This document shows positions 1 to 9,600 of a stretch of DNA of 64,000 bases, in pieces. The position numbers and the translations under genes are program-made. The notes under the pieces are model-generated. The model was not told where the DNA came from. It saw only the letters and a program-made list of their open reading frames with translations, and did not search any database. Position 1 is the stretch's first letter. Each line of letters begins with the position of its first letter. The stretch comes from Tsuneonella mangrovi (GTDB lineage: Bacteria; Pseudomonadota; Alphaproteobacteria; Sphingomonadales; Sphingomonadaceae): assembly GCF_002269345.1 (NCBI RefSeq), contig NZ_CP022889.1, forward strand, positions 1,922,001 through 1,986,000. The letters are read 5' to 3'.

Positions 1-206
1 GCCAATCTATTGTCGGTTTTGCGGCGGGCCATTGCGGAAACGGACTAGCACTTTCGGGTAGCGAACGGAGTCGATCGACCCAAACCATCCGAAAGGGTTG
101 CCACTACGTCGGATTGGTCAGTCGATACGCCCTTTGACAACTGGCACCGAAGTGCATTCACAGCGATTCTGCAAGTCACTGGCAAACGCACGAGGGGTGA
201 ACAACG

Positions 207-1481
207 GTGACGCGGCCGCACGACCATCGCATCCCACTGGAGGATGGCACGGCAGCGAAGCCATACTGGACGGCGGTGAAGCGCGGCTTCGTTCCGATGG
301 CGATAGCTTTGACCCCGATGGCGATTGTCACTTTGTCGCTGGCGCAAGCCATTCCGACCCGAACTGGGGCGAGTTATGGTCTCGTTGCCGCGCCGCCCAC
401 TCATTCCCGTTTCCGGACAGTTGCCGGTCCTGCGGTGCCGAAGCCAACTGATGTCGAGCTGACGGCGACCAGCGATGCGGGGGATCCGTACGCCAAGGGT
501 ACGTCAGCTGCACCGGGCAAGCTGGTGGCAGCTGTTCCTTACATGTTTCAGGGTTCGGCAAGCGCGCGGGAATACGCGGTTAGCTGCCTGGCAGCCGCGG
601 CATGGTACGAAGGAGGCAGCGACGCAGAAAGCCAGCGATCGGTAATCCAGGTCGTGATAAATCGGATGCGTCGTCCGGCTTACCCGAAGACCGCTTGCGG
701 CGTTATATTTCAGGGATCGGATCGGCAAACCGGTTGCCAGTTCACCTTTACCTGCGACGGTTCGCTCGATCGCCGACATCCATCTCAGAAGGCTTGGGAG
801 GCTGCGCGCCTTTTGGCGCAGGCTGCGCTCGATGGCGCGGTCGACGAGGAAGTAGCGCAGGCTACGCACTTTCATGCCGACTATGTTTCGCCATACTGGG
901 CGGCGAATCTTGTGTTGCTGACAAGTGTCGGGCGGCATCTGTTCTATCGCAATCCGCGAGCACATGAACGACTCGTCGTACAACCCATTGGTGGGGATGC
1001 CGACGATCGACAGTTTATGACGAAGATCTACGACAATGCGGCCGATCAAAAGGTGAAGGGTCTGGCCCAGATCGAACCCGCACAAGTGGCCGATGCCAGT
1101 ATTGCACAAATGCCCGCGTTGCAGGGCGTGACCGTATCCGGGATCATCCAGGCTGCAGGGGGCGGCAACACCAAATCGTTCGTCCAGGCATTTGATCCGG
1201 GTCAGCCCGCTGGGCGCTGGGCAGTATCGGCTCTCGGACGTTGCGGATCGATACCCGGGTGCTCGGTTTTCGGATACGTGTCCGCAGATCAAGCCGCAAA
1301 GAATAGCTTAGTCCCGCCGGGCCGGCGTGATCGGCCGGCGTTTCTCTATGCAAATGACGTGTATTCAAACGCCAAGTTGGTCCTGTGGGACTGCAGCCGC
1401 TTCCAGCGGCCCAGTGCCTCGCAGTGCCTGCCTGTAGGCGTTGCCGCCTATCACCAACTCAGTAATCGATTATCCGATTAG
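207..1481 (+). CDS. SleB-type cell wall hydrolase
   Basis: Predicted envelope-targeted peptidoglycan hydrolase of the SleB (Hydrolase_2) family, 424 residues. A hydrophobic stretch at about residues 28-49 is a likely signal or membrane anchor. The SleB-like domain spans about residues 120-235, with the family signature AWYEGG (Glu135 is the likely catalytic acid) followed by VVINRM and a GCQFTFTCDG segment. The rest, to residue 424, is a less conserved tail. The GTG start at 207 is supported by a GAGGGG stretch near 192-197. The gene stands alone at the left end of the exopolysaccharide locus. SleB-like proteins in non-sporulating proteobacteria are generally cell-wall remodelling enzymes, so a role in letting export machinery cross the wall is possible but inferred. 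Family assignment is fairly sure, the exact bond cleaved is not. Confidence 0.8.
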   Translation: MTRPHDHRIPLEDGTAAKPYWTAVKRGFVPMAIALTPMAIVTLSLAQAIPTRTGASYGLVAAPPTHSRFRTVAGPAVPKPTDVELTATSDAGDPYAKGTSAAPGKLVAAVPYMFQGSASAREYAVSCLAAAAWYEGGSDAESQRSVIQVVINRMRRPAYPKTACGVIFQGSDRQTGCQFTFTCDGSLDRRHPSQKAWEAARLLAQAALDGAVDEEVAQATHFHADYVSPYWAANLVLLTSVGRHLFYRNPRAHERLVVQPIGGDADDRQFMTKIYDNAADQKVKGLAQIEPAQVADASIAQMPALQGVTVSGIIQAAGGGNTKSFVQAFDPGQPAGRWAVSALGRCGSIPGCSVFGYVSADQAAKNSLVPPGRRDRPAFLYANDVYSNAKLVLWDCSRFQRPSASQCLPVGVAAYHQLSNRLSD

Positions 1482-1563
1482 CCAATTCCAAGACGGGTCG
1501 CAGACCTTGAATTTGATTTTAGTTCCATCCTGTCAATTAGACATAGAGACTTCGGACGCGACC

Positions 1564-1884
1564 ATGGGAAAGAAGAAAGAAAAGAAGAGGAAGCAGAGAG
1601 ATGCAGTGGAAGAACGTCCGAGTCCCGAGGTGCAGGCTCAAAATCTCTACGAGTTACTGATGGAAGGCGACCGCCCTCATTTTACCGACTTCATCGCGGT
1701 TAGCGAAACGATGATGAAGGGCTATTCGCGCTTCATCGATCTAGGGTTGCCGCGCCACACCATTGCCCTCGCAATGCTTGGTGGCGCGCTCAACCTCTAT
1801 GACATGTTCGATATGCGCCCCGAGCTGCCCGAATTGCTCCGTAGCATTGCCGACCGGATCGAGAACGGATCGGAACCCAACTGA
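1564..1884 (+). CDS. Small hypothetical protein, lysine-rich N-terminus
   Basis: I do not recognise this 106-residue protein. Its first 12 residues are strongly basic (MGKKKEKKRKQR), followed by an acidic, mostly helical-looking body with no transmembrane segment and no cysteines. The frame is open further upstream, but the ATG at 1564 is preferred because the upstream part reads like non-coding sequence behind the previous stop codon. The protein is followed after 49 bases by a glycosyltransferase gene on the same strand and could be co-transcribed with it. The body (ending in a leucine- and arginine-containing helix before a short polar tail) looks like a real soluble domain. Function unknown. 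Confidence 0.55.
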   Translation: MGKKKEKKRKQRDAVEERPSPEVQAQNLYELLMEGDRPHFTDFIAVSETMMKGYSRFIDLGLPRHTIALAMLGGALNLYDMFDMRPELPELLRSIADRIENGSEPN

Positions 1885-1933
1885 GCATGGACCCGCATCC
1901 CGTACCAATTGAACCAGCCGAAGGAGACGCATT

Positions 1934-2800
1934 TTGAGAGTGTGGGTCGCAGTTGCAACTGTTGGCCGAGCGGAGATACTGCGCGAATCCATTGGCTGGC
2001 TCGATCGACAGGTCAGACGGCCGGACGGCATTCTAGTTGTCGGTAGTTGCGCTGAAGATGTCGCCGGACTGGATGAGGCGTGTCCCGACGTGCAAATCGC
2101 ATTGTCGGACAAGGGGTTGTGCAAGCAGCGCAATGCGGCGCTTGCGCGTATTCGCGACGAGGCGGACGCCCTGGTGTTCTTTGATGACGATTTCGTTGCC
2201 GATCGGAATTACCTAGAACAGGTCGAGCAAATCTTCGCGGACAACCCCCAAGTTGTCGGCCTGACAGGCGAACTGCTTGCCGATGGTGCACGAACCGGGG
2301 AGCTCGATTTCAGCCAAGCGCTGGATATACTGGTGGAGGACGCGGACCAAGCGTCGGTGGCGCAGGCCGAATGCACTAGTTTGTACGGCTGCAATATGGT
2401 GATCCGCATGTCTGCTGCCCGCAATTTGACGTTCGACGAGACGCTGCCTCTCTACGGTTGGCAGGAAGACGTTGATTTCACGACCCAGCTCGGCCGACGC
2501 GGCGCGATGTGGTGCACTGCGCGACTGACCGGTATTCATTTAGGAGTCCGCAGTGGGCGCCAGTCTGGCGTAAAGCTTGGATACTCGCAGGTTGCCAATG
2601 TCGTCTATCTGCTGCGTAAGGGCACGATCGGGCGCTGGCACGGGATTTCGCTGATGGGACGCAACTTCATTGCCAACGCGGTCAGGAGCTTCCTGCCCGA
2701 GCGTGAGATCGACCGTCGCGGGCGGCTGGCGGGCAATTTGATGGCGGCTGCCGATTGCCTGCGCGGGCGGGTTTCGCCGCAACGGATCGAAAGCCTCTAG
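1934..2800 (+). CDS. Family 2 glycosyltransferase
   Basis: GT-A fold glycosyltransferase of 288 residues, probably adding a sugar to the polyprenyl-linked exopolysaccharide repeat unit on the cytoplasmic face. The N-terminus RVWVAVATVGR starts the nucleotide-sugar-binding fold, and FFDDDFVAD at about residues 75-83 is the metal-binding DxD-type motif. A WQEDVDF segment near residue 178 matches the ED(Y/F) acceptor or base motif of GT2 enzymes. The start is TTG at 1934, chosen because AAGGAG at 1921-1926 is a good ribosome binding site seven bases upstream and the protein begins exactly at the expected first beta strand. The following GT4 gene starts within or just after its end. Donor and acceptor sugars cannot be read from the sequence. 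Confidence 0.85.
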   Translation: MRVWVAVATVGRAEILRESIGWLDRQVRRPDGILVVGSCAEDVAGLDEACPDVQIALSDKGLCKQRNAALARIRDEADALVFFDDDFVADRNYLEQVEQIFADNPQVVGLTGELLADGARTGELDFSQALDILVEDADQASVAQAECTSLYGCNMVIRMSAARNLTFDETLPLYGWQEDVDFTTQLGRRGAMWCTARLTGIHLGVRSGRQSGVKLGYSQVANVVYLLRKGTIGRWHGISLMGRNFIANAVRSFLPEREIDRRGRLAGNLMAAADCLRGRVSPQRIESL

Positions 2801-2814
2801 TCGCGACGAATGGC

Positions 2815-3909
2815 GTGCCTGCTGTCCCCGATCTCCTTGTAAACGGTCGTTTCCTGACGCGCGACCCGACGGGTGTTGATCGTGTCGCAACCGAGCTCGT
2901 GCGAGCCTTGGCGCGGAACCGCAGCAACACGGCTTTTCGGATCGATGTAGCGCTGCCTGCCAGTGATCGTAGCGACGATGAGGTTCGCACGGCGCTCGAG
3001 CTCGGCGAGGATAGTCGTGTGTTCCGTTCACGGCTATCCGGTTATGCGTGGGAGCAGGGTGTGCTACCGCGGATTGCGCCGGACCATGTCTTGCTGAGCT
3101 TGTGCAACATCGGTCCCGTCGCGCGTCGTCGACAACTGGTGATGATCCACGATGCGCAGGTTTTCGACGTGCCAAAATCCTATTCGCGCGCCTTTCGCCT
3201 TGGCTATCAGGCAATCCTGCCGTTATTGGCGCGCCGTGTCCGTTGGCTGGCGACAGTGTCGTCCTATTCACGCGAACGATTGGCAGCCAACGGAATCGGT
3301 GCCGGACGATCGATTGCGGTGGTGCCCAACGGGGTTGACCATCTGGATGCCGTTTGCGCCACCCCTGACGCGGTGCGCCAGCATGGTCTCCATCCAGGCG
3401 GATACTTTCTCGTTGTCGGCAGTGCCGCGCCGCACAAGAATCTGGCAATGTTGAGCCGTGCCAATGCCATGCGGTCAAACCCGGGAATGCCGATTGCCGT
3501 CGTAGGCGAGGAAAATCCGGCGATCTTCGGCCATTCGGACGGTCGCGCACGGAATGACTTCGTATCACTTGGGCGAATCAGCGACGCCGAACTGAAGGGT
3601 CTTTATCGGCAAGCGCGGGCGCTGTTGTTCCCTTCGGTGACGGAGGGGTTTGGCCTGCCTGCCTTGGAAGCAATGCGCTGCGGCGTCGCAGTGATCGCCT
3701 CCGACGGCGGTGCAATACCTGAGGCCTGCGGCGACGCGGCGCTGTATTGCCGGCCTAGTGATCATGTTGCCTGGGCTGCTGCGATGGATCGCCTGGCGAC
3801 CGATACGACCCTTGCAGCAGAGCTTGTCGATAAAGGGCAAGCACAGGCAGCGCATTTCACCTGGGATTCCAGTGCACGCCGCTTGCTGGACATTCTCTCT
3901 GCGAATTGA
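2815..3909 (+). CDS. Family 4 glycosyltransferase
   Basis: GT-B fold glycosyltransferase of the GT4 family (about 364 residues). The C-terminal nucleotide-sugar site is clear: GSAAPHKNLAML, then EGFGLPALE, the EX7E motif of retaining GT4 enzymes, followed by VAVIASDGGAIPE. The open frame reaches back to TTG 2755 inside the previous gene, but GTG 2815 is preferred because it follows the upstream stop at 2800 and begins directly before the conserved first strand (LLVNGRFLTRDPTGVDR). The ribosome binding site is weak for either choice. It probably extends the exopolysaccharide repeat unit together with the preceding GT2. The RDPTGVDRV segment resembles the N-terminus of the mannosyltransferase-like GT4 group; sugar specificity remains unknown. 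Confidence 0.85.
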   Translation: MPAVPDLLVNGRFLTRDPTGVDRVATELVRALARNRSNTAFRIDVALPASDRSDDEVRTALELGEDSRVFRSRLSGYAWEQGVLPRIAPDHVLLSLCNIGPVARRRQLVMIHDAQVFDVPKSYSRAFRLGYQAILPLLARRVRWLATVSSYSRERLAANGIGAGRSIAVVPNGVDHLDAVCATPDAVRQHGLHPGGYFLVVGSAAPHKNLAMLSRANAMRSNPGMPIAVVGEENPAIFGHSDGRARNDFVSLGRISDAELKGLYRQARALLFPSVTEGFGLPALEAMRCGVAVIASDGGAIPEACGDAALYCRPSDHVAWAAAMDRLATDTTLAAELVDKGQAQAAHFTWDSSARRLLDILSAN

Positions 3910-3981
3910 TTTGTCCACGCAGCCTAAGGCGCTGCAATTAAGTGCATAAATTTGATCATGATATTGTCGCCTTATGAGGGC

Positions 3982-5553
3982 TCATGAACCCGGGCTTCCT
4001 GAGTTCGGGGGAATTATTGCTGTTCCATCGATAATCCGGGTCTTTCCGACTATTTCATCGATCGTGGGCGGGTGAAACGGGCCCAGCAGAAGCGAATCGT
4101 GATCGTCAACGTCCGTCAGTAGATTGGCATCTTGCAGAATCGGCAGTGGTTGCGTCGATCCGCGCTGGATCAAATAGACGTTCGCTCGCGTGGAAATTGC
4201 CAATTTCCCGTTCGGTGTGCTTGGGATCGGAGGGTTATACCCGGTTCCCCAGTTGGCCGATTGCGGTGTGGCCGAAGAAATGCCGATTATCGGAAACGGG
4301 CATGAGCTTCGGCGCAATTCGAGCGAACACGCCTCCTTTGCCGCGACAGCTTCCGGCCCACTTGTTACGATAAGCACGCCATTGGGGTCATGGGCCATGG
4401 TAGTGATTGCGCTGCGCCAGTCTTCCCATAGATAATCAGAATGCCTCGCGAGGTTGACTAGAAGCAAAAACGTGATGCCAACTGTTGAAACAACGTAAGC
4501 TTGATTTTTTTTAATGCTGCCAATGGCAGCGGCCGACAGCGTAATTGGAAACAAGCTCATCCACAGTAAAGTTCTATCTATTATTATATTTTGCTTAAAG
4601 CTGACTGCTAGATACGTGATGACGCTGACGGCCAAGCAGGTCATAATGAATTTTGTTGCGACGTTTGAGCGAGTGCGAATAATGCCGATCATTGCCAATA
4701 AGAGAACTATGAATGCAGTTCCTGTGGACCGGCGACCAAGAAGCGTACTGCTAAAAAGTAATTTTAAATACTCAAGTATCCCGGGGCGATGCATCCATGC
4801 GAGGAGGCTGTTTGGGGTCTTTGTCTGCAGGTACGTTATATAGATCCACCATGCCGCACAGACAAATATTGCGGTATCGGTTGCTATAAGGATAGCGAAA
4901 CGTCTGCCGCTTGCTGGGCGGAATCGTTTGTCAACCAGCATTAGGCTCAGCGTCGCGATCGCGGGCCAAAACAGAGCGGTAGTGTGGAGATAAATGGCCG
5001 TAGCGGCGCCAGCGCCATAGGCAATCCATGCAAATGTCGGCTCTCGCTCGACTGGCGCATTCGCAGTGATAATTCTCAGCAAGCCAGCGAACGATACAGA
5101 CAGTGCCAGAAACAAGAAGCTGTAGGTGCGCACTTGCACCGCATAATCGATCTGCTGCGCGGACACTGCGACCATTAGTGCGGCAGCCAGTGCGGCTTTC
5201 TTTCCGTAGATTGGTTTGATGCCGAAAAACAAGGCTGGAGCAGCGAGGGCACTTGCGACAATTGACGGGAAGCGGAGCATTGTCGCTCCGCTCATAGGCC
5301 CGACAAGGGCCATCCATCCATGTAGTATAGAATAGAAGAGCGGAGGATTGGTTTCTCGTACCATCCATTCGCTCCACAATTGGCTCAGTGGCAAAGATCC
5401 GAAGAAAACTGACGCGTATTCATCAAACCAAAACGAATGGCTGGAGAAATATAAACGTAAGGCAAGCGCAAATATGAAAATACCAGATAATACCAAATAT
5501 ATTATCTTTCTGTTATCATATCGAAGGTTATGCAATACGCTATTATGAGCCAC
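3982..5553 (-). CDS. GT39/ArnT-like integral membrane glycosyltransferase
   Basis: Polytopic membrane protein of 523 residues related to dolichyl-phosphate-mannose/ArnT-type (PMT_2, GT39/GT83) transferases, which move a sugar from a polyprenyl phosphate donor to an extracytoplasmic acceptor. After the first membrane segment comes FWFDEYASV with the conserved Asp-Glu of the family, then TNPPLFYSILHGW, the second signature of the first large periplasmic loop. About ten hydrophobic segments follow, then a soluble C-terminal tail from about residue 370. It is transcribed opposite to the two preceding transferases and is the only gene here with clearly AT-rich stretches (4490-4900 and 5400-5660), suggesting more recent acquisition. 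It could add a side sugar to the exported polymer or to lipid A. Substrates are unknown. Confidence 0.75.
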   Translation of the reverse strand: MAHNSVLHNLRYDNRKIIYLVLSGIFIFALALRLYFSSHSFWFDEYASVFFGSLPLSQLWSEWMVRETNPPLFYSILHGWMALVGPMSGATMLRFPSIVASALAAPALFFGIKPIYGKKAALAAALMVAVSAQQIDYAVQVRTYSFLFLALSVSFAGLLRIITANAPVEREPTFAWIAYGAGAATAIYLHTTALFWPAIATLSLMLVDKRFRPASGRRFAILIATDTAIFVCAAWWIYITYLQTKTPNSLLAWMHRPGILEYLKLLFSSTLLGRRSTGTAFIVLLLAMIGIIRTRSNVATKFIMTCLAVSVITYLAVSFKQNIIIDRTLLWMSLFPITLSAAAIGSIKKNQAYVVSTVGITFLLLVNLARHSDYLWEDWRSAITTMAHDPNGVLIVTSGPEAVAAKEACSLELRRSSCPFPIIGISSATPQSANWGTGYNPPIPSTPNGKLAISTRANVYLIQRGSTQPLPILQDANLLTDVDDHDSLLLGPFHPPTIDEIVGKTRIIDGTAIIPPNSGSPGS

Positions 5554-5696
5554 TTCATATCCCTTAGAGATAATTTGTTTGTAAGTAATTCAAGGTGATT
5601 GATCTTAACATTCTTATCGTGTGGAATTATATTATTATTTCTCCAATCAGTTTTCGAACTGAGCGCAGATTTCCGAATCCGTCTGCGTGACTTGCT

Positions 5697-6620
5697 TTAT
5701 GAAGGTGGCCCACTGGATATGTTGGGACCCCGGTGAATGGAGAGACCCGGTCCAGCCGATCTCCTCTGCTGAAGTAGCCACTCAAAATTCTCGCGCGTAT
5801 AAACCTGAGCCCTGATGTCGTGCCCCGCCCCGCGCAATTCCTTGTAGCGCGCAAGCGCGCCAACCTTGCGCAAGCTTGCTGCCAATTCACGGCTGTTGGC
5901 GACGGGCGTAGTGGTGTCGGCGCTTCCGTGAAAGAAACGAATTGGCAGCTTCCTGACCCTGTCCATCGCGCGCGGGTCACCCGCTCCATTCAGGATCAAG
6001 GCCGCAGCGAACAGATGCGGGTAATATGTTAGGGCGTCCCAGCTCCCCTCTCCGCCCATCGACATCCCAGTCAGGTAGATACGCGACGGGTCGGCGTGAT
6101 ATTTGCGGGAGACATCTCGCAGCAAGTCGATCGCTGTCTTGATATTCTCGCTTTCAGGGATCACGCGTTGGTCGAAATTGGTGAAGGGTGGGTCGAAGCT
6201 GGGATAGTTCACCCAGTGAGTGCGGATGCCCGCCTGTGGGGCGAGGACCATGACCGGCTCAATCCCCTGCAAAGTGTCGGAGAGCAGATATTGCACGCTT
6301 TCATCGAGCTGGCCGAGATTGTCGTCGCCACGGCCAGGACCGCCATGGAGAACCAGAATTATCGGCAAGCGCTTTGGGCTTCCACCGGCGCCGGGCGGGA
6401 CATACAACCGCCAAGGCATTACGTTGCCTGAGACAGGATCGGTAAATACGCCTGCCACCATGCGCGAAGCGAGCGAACGCTGCCTGCTTGTTTTCTCTAT
6501 CTTGTGGATGACCGGTTTGAAGGCGACGAGGCACGCCGCTGCCGCAACAGCCAGGGCTGCACTCACGGCGAGAAGCGGTAATTTCTTGCTCAACGATTTG
6601 CTCACGACGTGATCGATCAA
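5697..6620 (-). CDS. Membrane-anchored alpha/beta hydrolase (esterase/PHB-depolymerase-like)
   Basis: Alpha/beta hydrolase of 307 residues with an N-terminal hydrophobic anchor or uncleaved signal at about residues 13-32, so the catalytic domain should lie in the periplasm. It resembles esterases of the LpqC/PHB depolymerase group. The oxyanion region is LVLHGGPGRG, the nucleophile elbow is GMSMGG, the acid lies in HGSADTTTP and the histidine in GAGHD. The start is TTG at 6620, with GGTAAG a few bases upstream; a GTG at 6605 is an alternative. It begins 16 bases after the NRPS stop codon on the same strand, so the two are almost certainly one operon. Enzymes of this fold include acyltransferases, so it may release or transfer the NRPS product; that is inference. 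Confidence 0.75.
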   Translation of the reverse strand: MIDHVVSKSLSKKLPLLAVSAALAVAAAACLVAFKPVIHKIEKTSRQRSLASRMVAGVFTDPVSGNVMPWRLYVPPGAGGSPKRLPIILVLHGGPGRGDDNLGQLDESVQYLLSDTLQGIEPVMVLAPQAGIRTHWVNYPSFDPPFTNFDQRVIPESENIKTAIDLLRDVSRKYHADPSRIYLTGMSMGGEGSWDALTYYPHLFAAALILNGAGDPRAMDRVRKLPIRFFHGSADTTTPVANSRELAASLRKVGALARYKELRGAGHDIRAQVYTRENFEWLLQQRRSAGPGLSIHRGPNISSGPPS

Positions 6621-6636
6621 AACAGCTTACCGGCAA

Positions 6637-9600
6637 CTATCGGTTGGCAGCCGTCGGCGTCAGAACTCGCGCCTGAGGGGCAAACTCCTGCCGTTCATGT
6701 CCTTGCTCCTCGCCAAGCCCAAGTGCATCGCCGACAATCCTTGCCAATGCCTTTGCCTTTTCGCCCAGAAACATTTCGAGGTGGCCGGCCATCATGATGC
6801 GGACATCGACATCGCCTTCGGAAAACTCGCCCCACCCTCGTTCAACAATCTCCATCCCGTCACCGTAGGTGGCTTTAGTGGGCAACGGGCGCCTGACAAA
6901 AATAAGCGGAGCGCGCAGCCGATATTGGGGCCGGTAAATTCGATTTGCTTCCCACAATCGAGGAAATACTTCCTCCATTCCATGGTCCGGAATAATGTCC
7001 CAATTGGACATTGCGAATTTCAGTTCCCCCGCGAAAAGCCGATCGCCGGAGCGCACAGCTTTCTTTGCGGCGGCAAAACCGCGGGTCAAAATATCGCGCC
7101 AGCTCTTGGAACGAATGACCCGCAGCCGGTCTAGGAACTTCGATGCGAGCTTCTGCTTCGGGGGAAAGCCCGGGGCCGGCATGTCCATCGATATGAACCC
7201 GAGCAAGGGCTTGTTCAGGCTCTCAAGCTGTCGGGCAATTTCGAAGGCGACGCGCGCGCCCATAGAATAGCCGCTGGCGATGACAGGACCCTCAGGGCAA
7301 ATATTCTCAAGCTCGGCAACATACTTCGCGGCGATAGCCTCGAAGGTCGTCGGCAGTTCGTCGATATCGTCCACTCCGAACGGCTTGAGGCCGTAAACAG
7401 TCGCTTCGAAAGGCAGAGCCCGAGCAAAATTCAGGAACGAGAAAACGTGCCCGCCAGCGCCGGCAACCAGAAGCAAGACGGGTGATCCTGGCGCGCCCCT
7501 TCTAAGAGGTACGAAGACTGTGTTCACAGGGGTGAAGTGCTGGTTGATGGCTTCCGCAATGCGCTGGATTGTCGGTGCCTGTAGGAGGACATCCGGCGAG
7601 AATGAGTATCCAAACTGCGCCCTTATCCGCACCATTAGACTTGCTGCGGACAGTGAGGTGCCACCGAGATCCTGAAAGGAGTCGGTTATGCTGACCTTGT
7701 CGATTGCGAGAATCTCCATCCACATATGTGCCAAGATCTTCTCGGTCTCATTCCCTGGCGCCACGTAATCGCTGCCCACCGCTTCCAGGTCGGGAAGATA
7801 TGTCGGATCAGGCAACGCCTTCCGGTCCACTTTGCCATTTGGCGTGAGAGGAAGTGTTTCCAGCCCCATGTAGGACGATGGAATCATGTAATCTGGCATA
7901 CGTTCGCGCGCGAACGAACGAAGCGCATCGACGTCAATCGTCTCGCCCGTGCTGGCGAGCAGATAGGCCACAAGACGTTTTTCGCCCCCCTTGTCATTCC
8001 GCGCCACCACCACGCATTGCTTGACGGCCGGATGAGCTTCAAGATGGGTTTCGATGTCACCCAGCTCTATGCGGAATCCGCGCAGTTTGACCTGGTTGTC
8101 GATGCGACCGAGGAAGCGGATATCGCCGCTTGCCTGCCGCACGACGAGATCGCCGGTTCGGTACAGGCGTTCTCCCGGCGCGAAAGGATGGTCGATGAAC
8201 TTCTCGCGGGTCATCTCGTCCAGAGCGAAGTAGCCGCGGGCAAGCCCGTCGCCGCCAATGAGCAACTCACCCGGAACACCGACGGGCTGCAGCTCCAGAT
8301 CCGGGCTGCAAATCAGGAAGGATGTATTCGCAATCGGATAGCCGAGATTGATGGCGTCCTCCTGCGCCCTAACTCGGCGGACCGAGGACCAGATGGTGGT
8401 CTCAGTCGGTCCATACAGGTTCCAGACTTCGCACCCGGTAGCAACAAGCTGGCCTGCCAATTCCAGCGACATCGCTTCACCGCCACACAGCACCTTGATC
8501 GGCGGATCACCACGCCAGCCCTGATCCAGCAACATGCGCCAGGTCACTGGCGTGGCCTGCATGATCGTGGTGCCTGTCTCTTCCATGCTGGCGAGCAACA
8601 ACTCGGGATCGAGTGCGAGCTTCTGGGACTTGATCACCACCTGCGCACCGCAGATGAGCGGCAAGAAGAGCTCGAGCGCAGCGATGTCGAAGCAAATCGT
8701 AGTCAGGCTGTGCAATACGTCGCTGCGCCCGATGCCGGGTTCGTGCCGCATCGATTCCAGGAAATTCACGAGACCGCGGCGGACGACCTGCACCCCTTTG
8801 GGTCGGCCGGTAGAACCGGAGGTATATATTACATAGGCAAGATCATCGAGGCTGCCGGTCGGCGGCTGATCCGAGGCGTCTCCCTCCTCCAGACGCGGAT
8901 CGTTTGCTTCTAGCAGGACGGTTTCCGCTTCAACAGGTCCAAGCCGATCCACCACTCCGGGCTGGGAGATACAGACTTTGGCGCGGGAATTTTCCACCAT
9001 GTAGTGAAGGCGATCGACCGGGAAGGTGGGGTCCAGCGGGACGTATGCTCCCCCCGTTTTCATGACTGCGAGCAATGCGACCACGAGATCGGGGGAACGC
9101 TCCATGCAAACAGCGACGAGTTCGCCGGGCCCAACGCCCATTCCGCGAAGTCGCGCCGCCATTCGGTTGGCGCGAGCATTCAGCGCGGCGTAAGTTAGCG
9201 CAACGTTCTCGCCGATCACGGCGGGTGCATCTGGCGTGACTGCCGCCTGTTGTTCCACGAGTTGGTGCGGATGCAACTCCGGGAATTGCGTGGCGGGTGG
9301 ATTCCAGTCATGCAGCAGGGCTTCCCGCTCAGCGGCGTCGAGCATGTCGAGCATTGCCACCGGTATGTCGGGATTTTCGATCGCCCTGCCCATCAACGCG
9401 ATATAGTGAGCTGCTATCCGTTCGGCGCTGGCGTGCTCAAACAGATCGCTGCTGTATTCGAGCGTCCCCGACATGCGCTCGCCTTCCTCAAGCATGGACA
9501 GCGTGAGGTCGTACTTGGAGCCCCCCGTATGGAGCGGGACCCGAGAGAGCCTGAGGCCCGGGATTTCCCAGCGGCTGTGGGTATTGTTGCGATGAATGAA

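Noticed and set aside
134-170. TTGACA as a -35 element upstream of the cell wall hydrolase
   Set aside because: No acceptable -10 hexamer occurs at a suitable distance.
3915-3940. Weak hairpin between the convergent transferase genes as a terminator
   Set aside because: The stem is only about five base pairs with no T-run, so it cannot be called with confidence.
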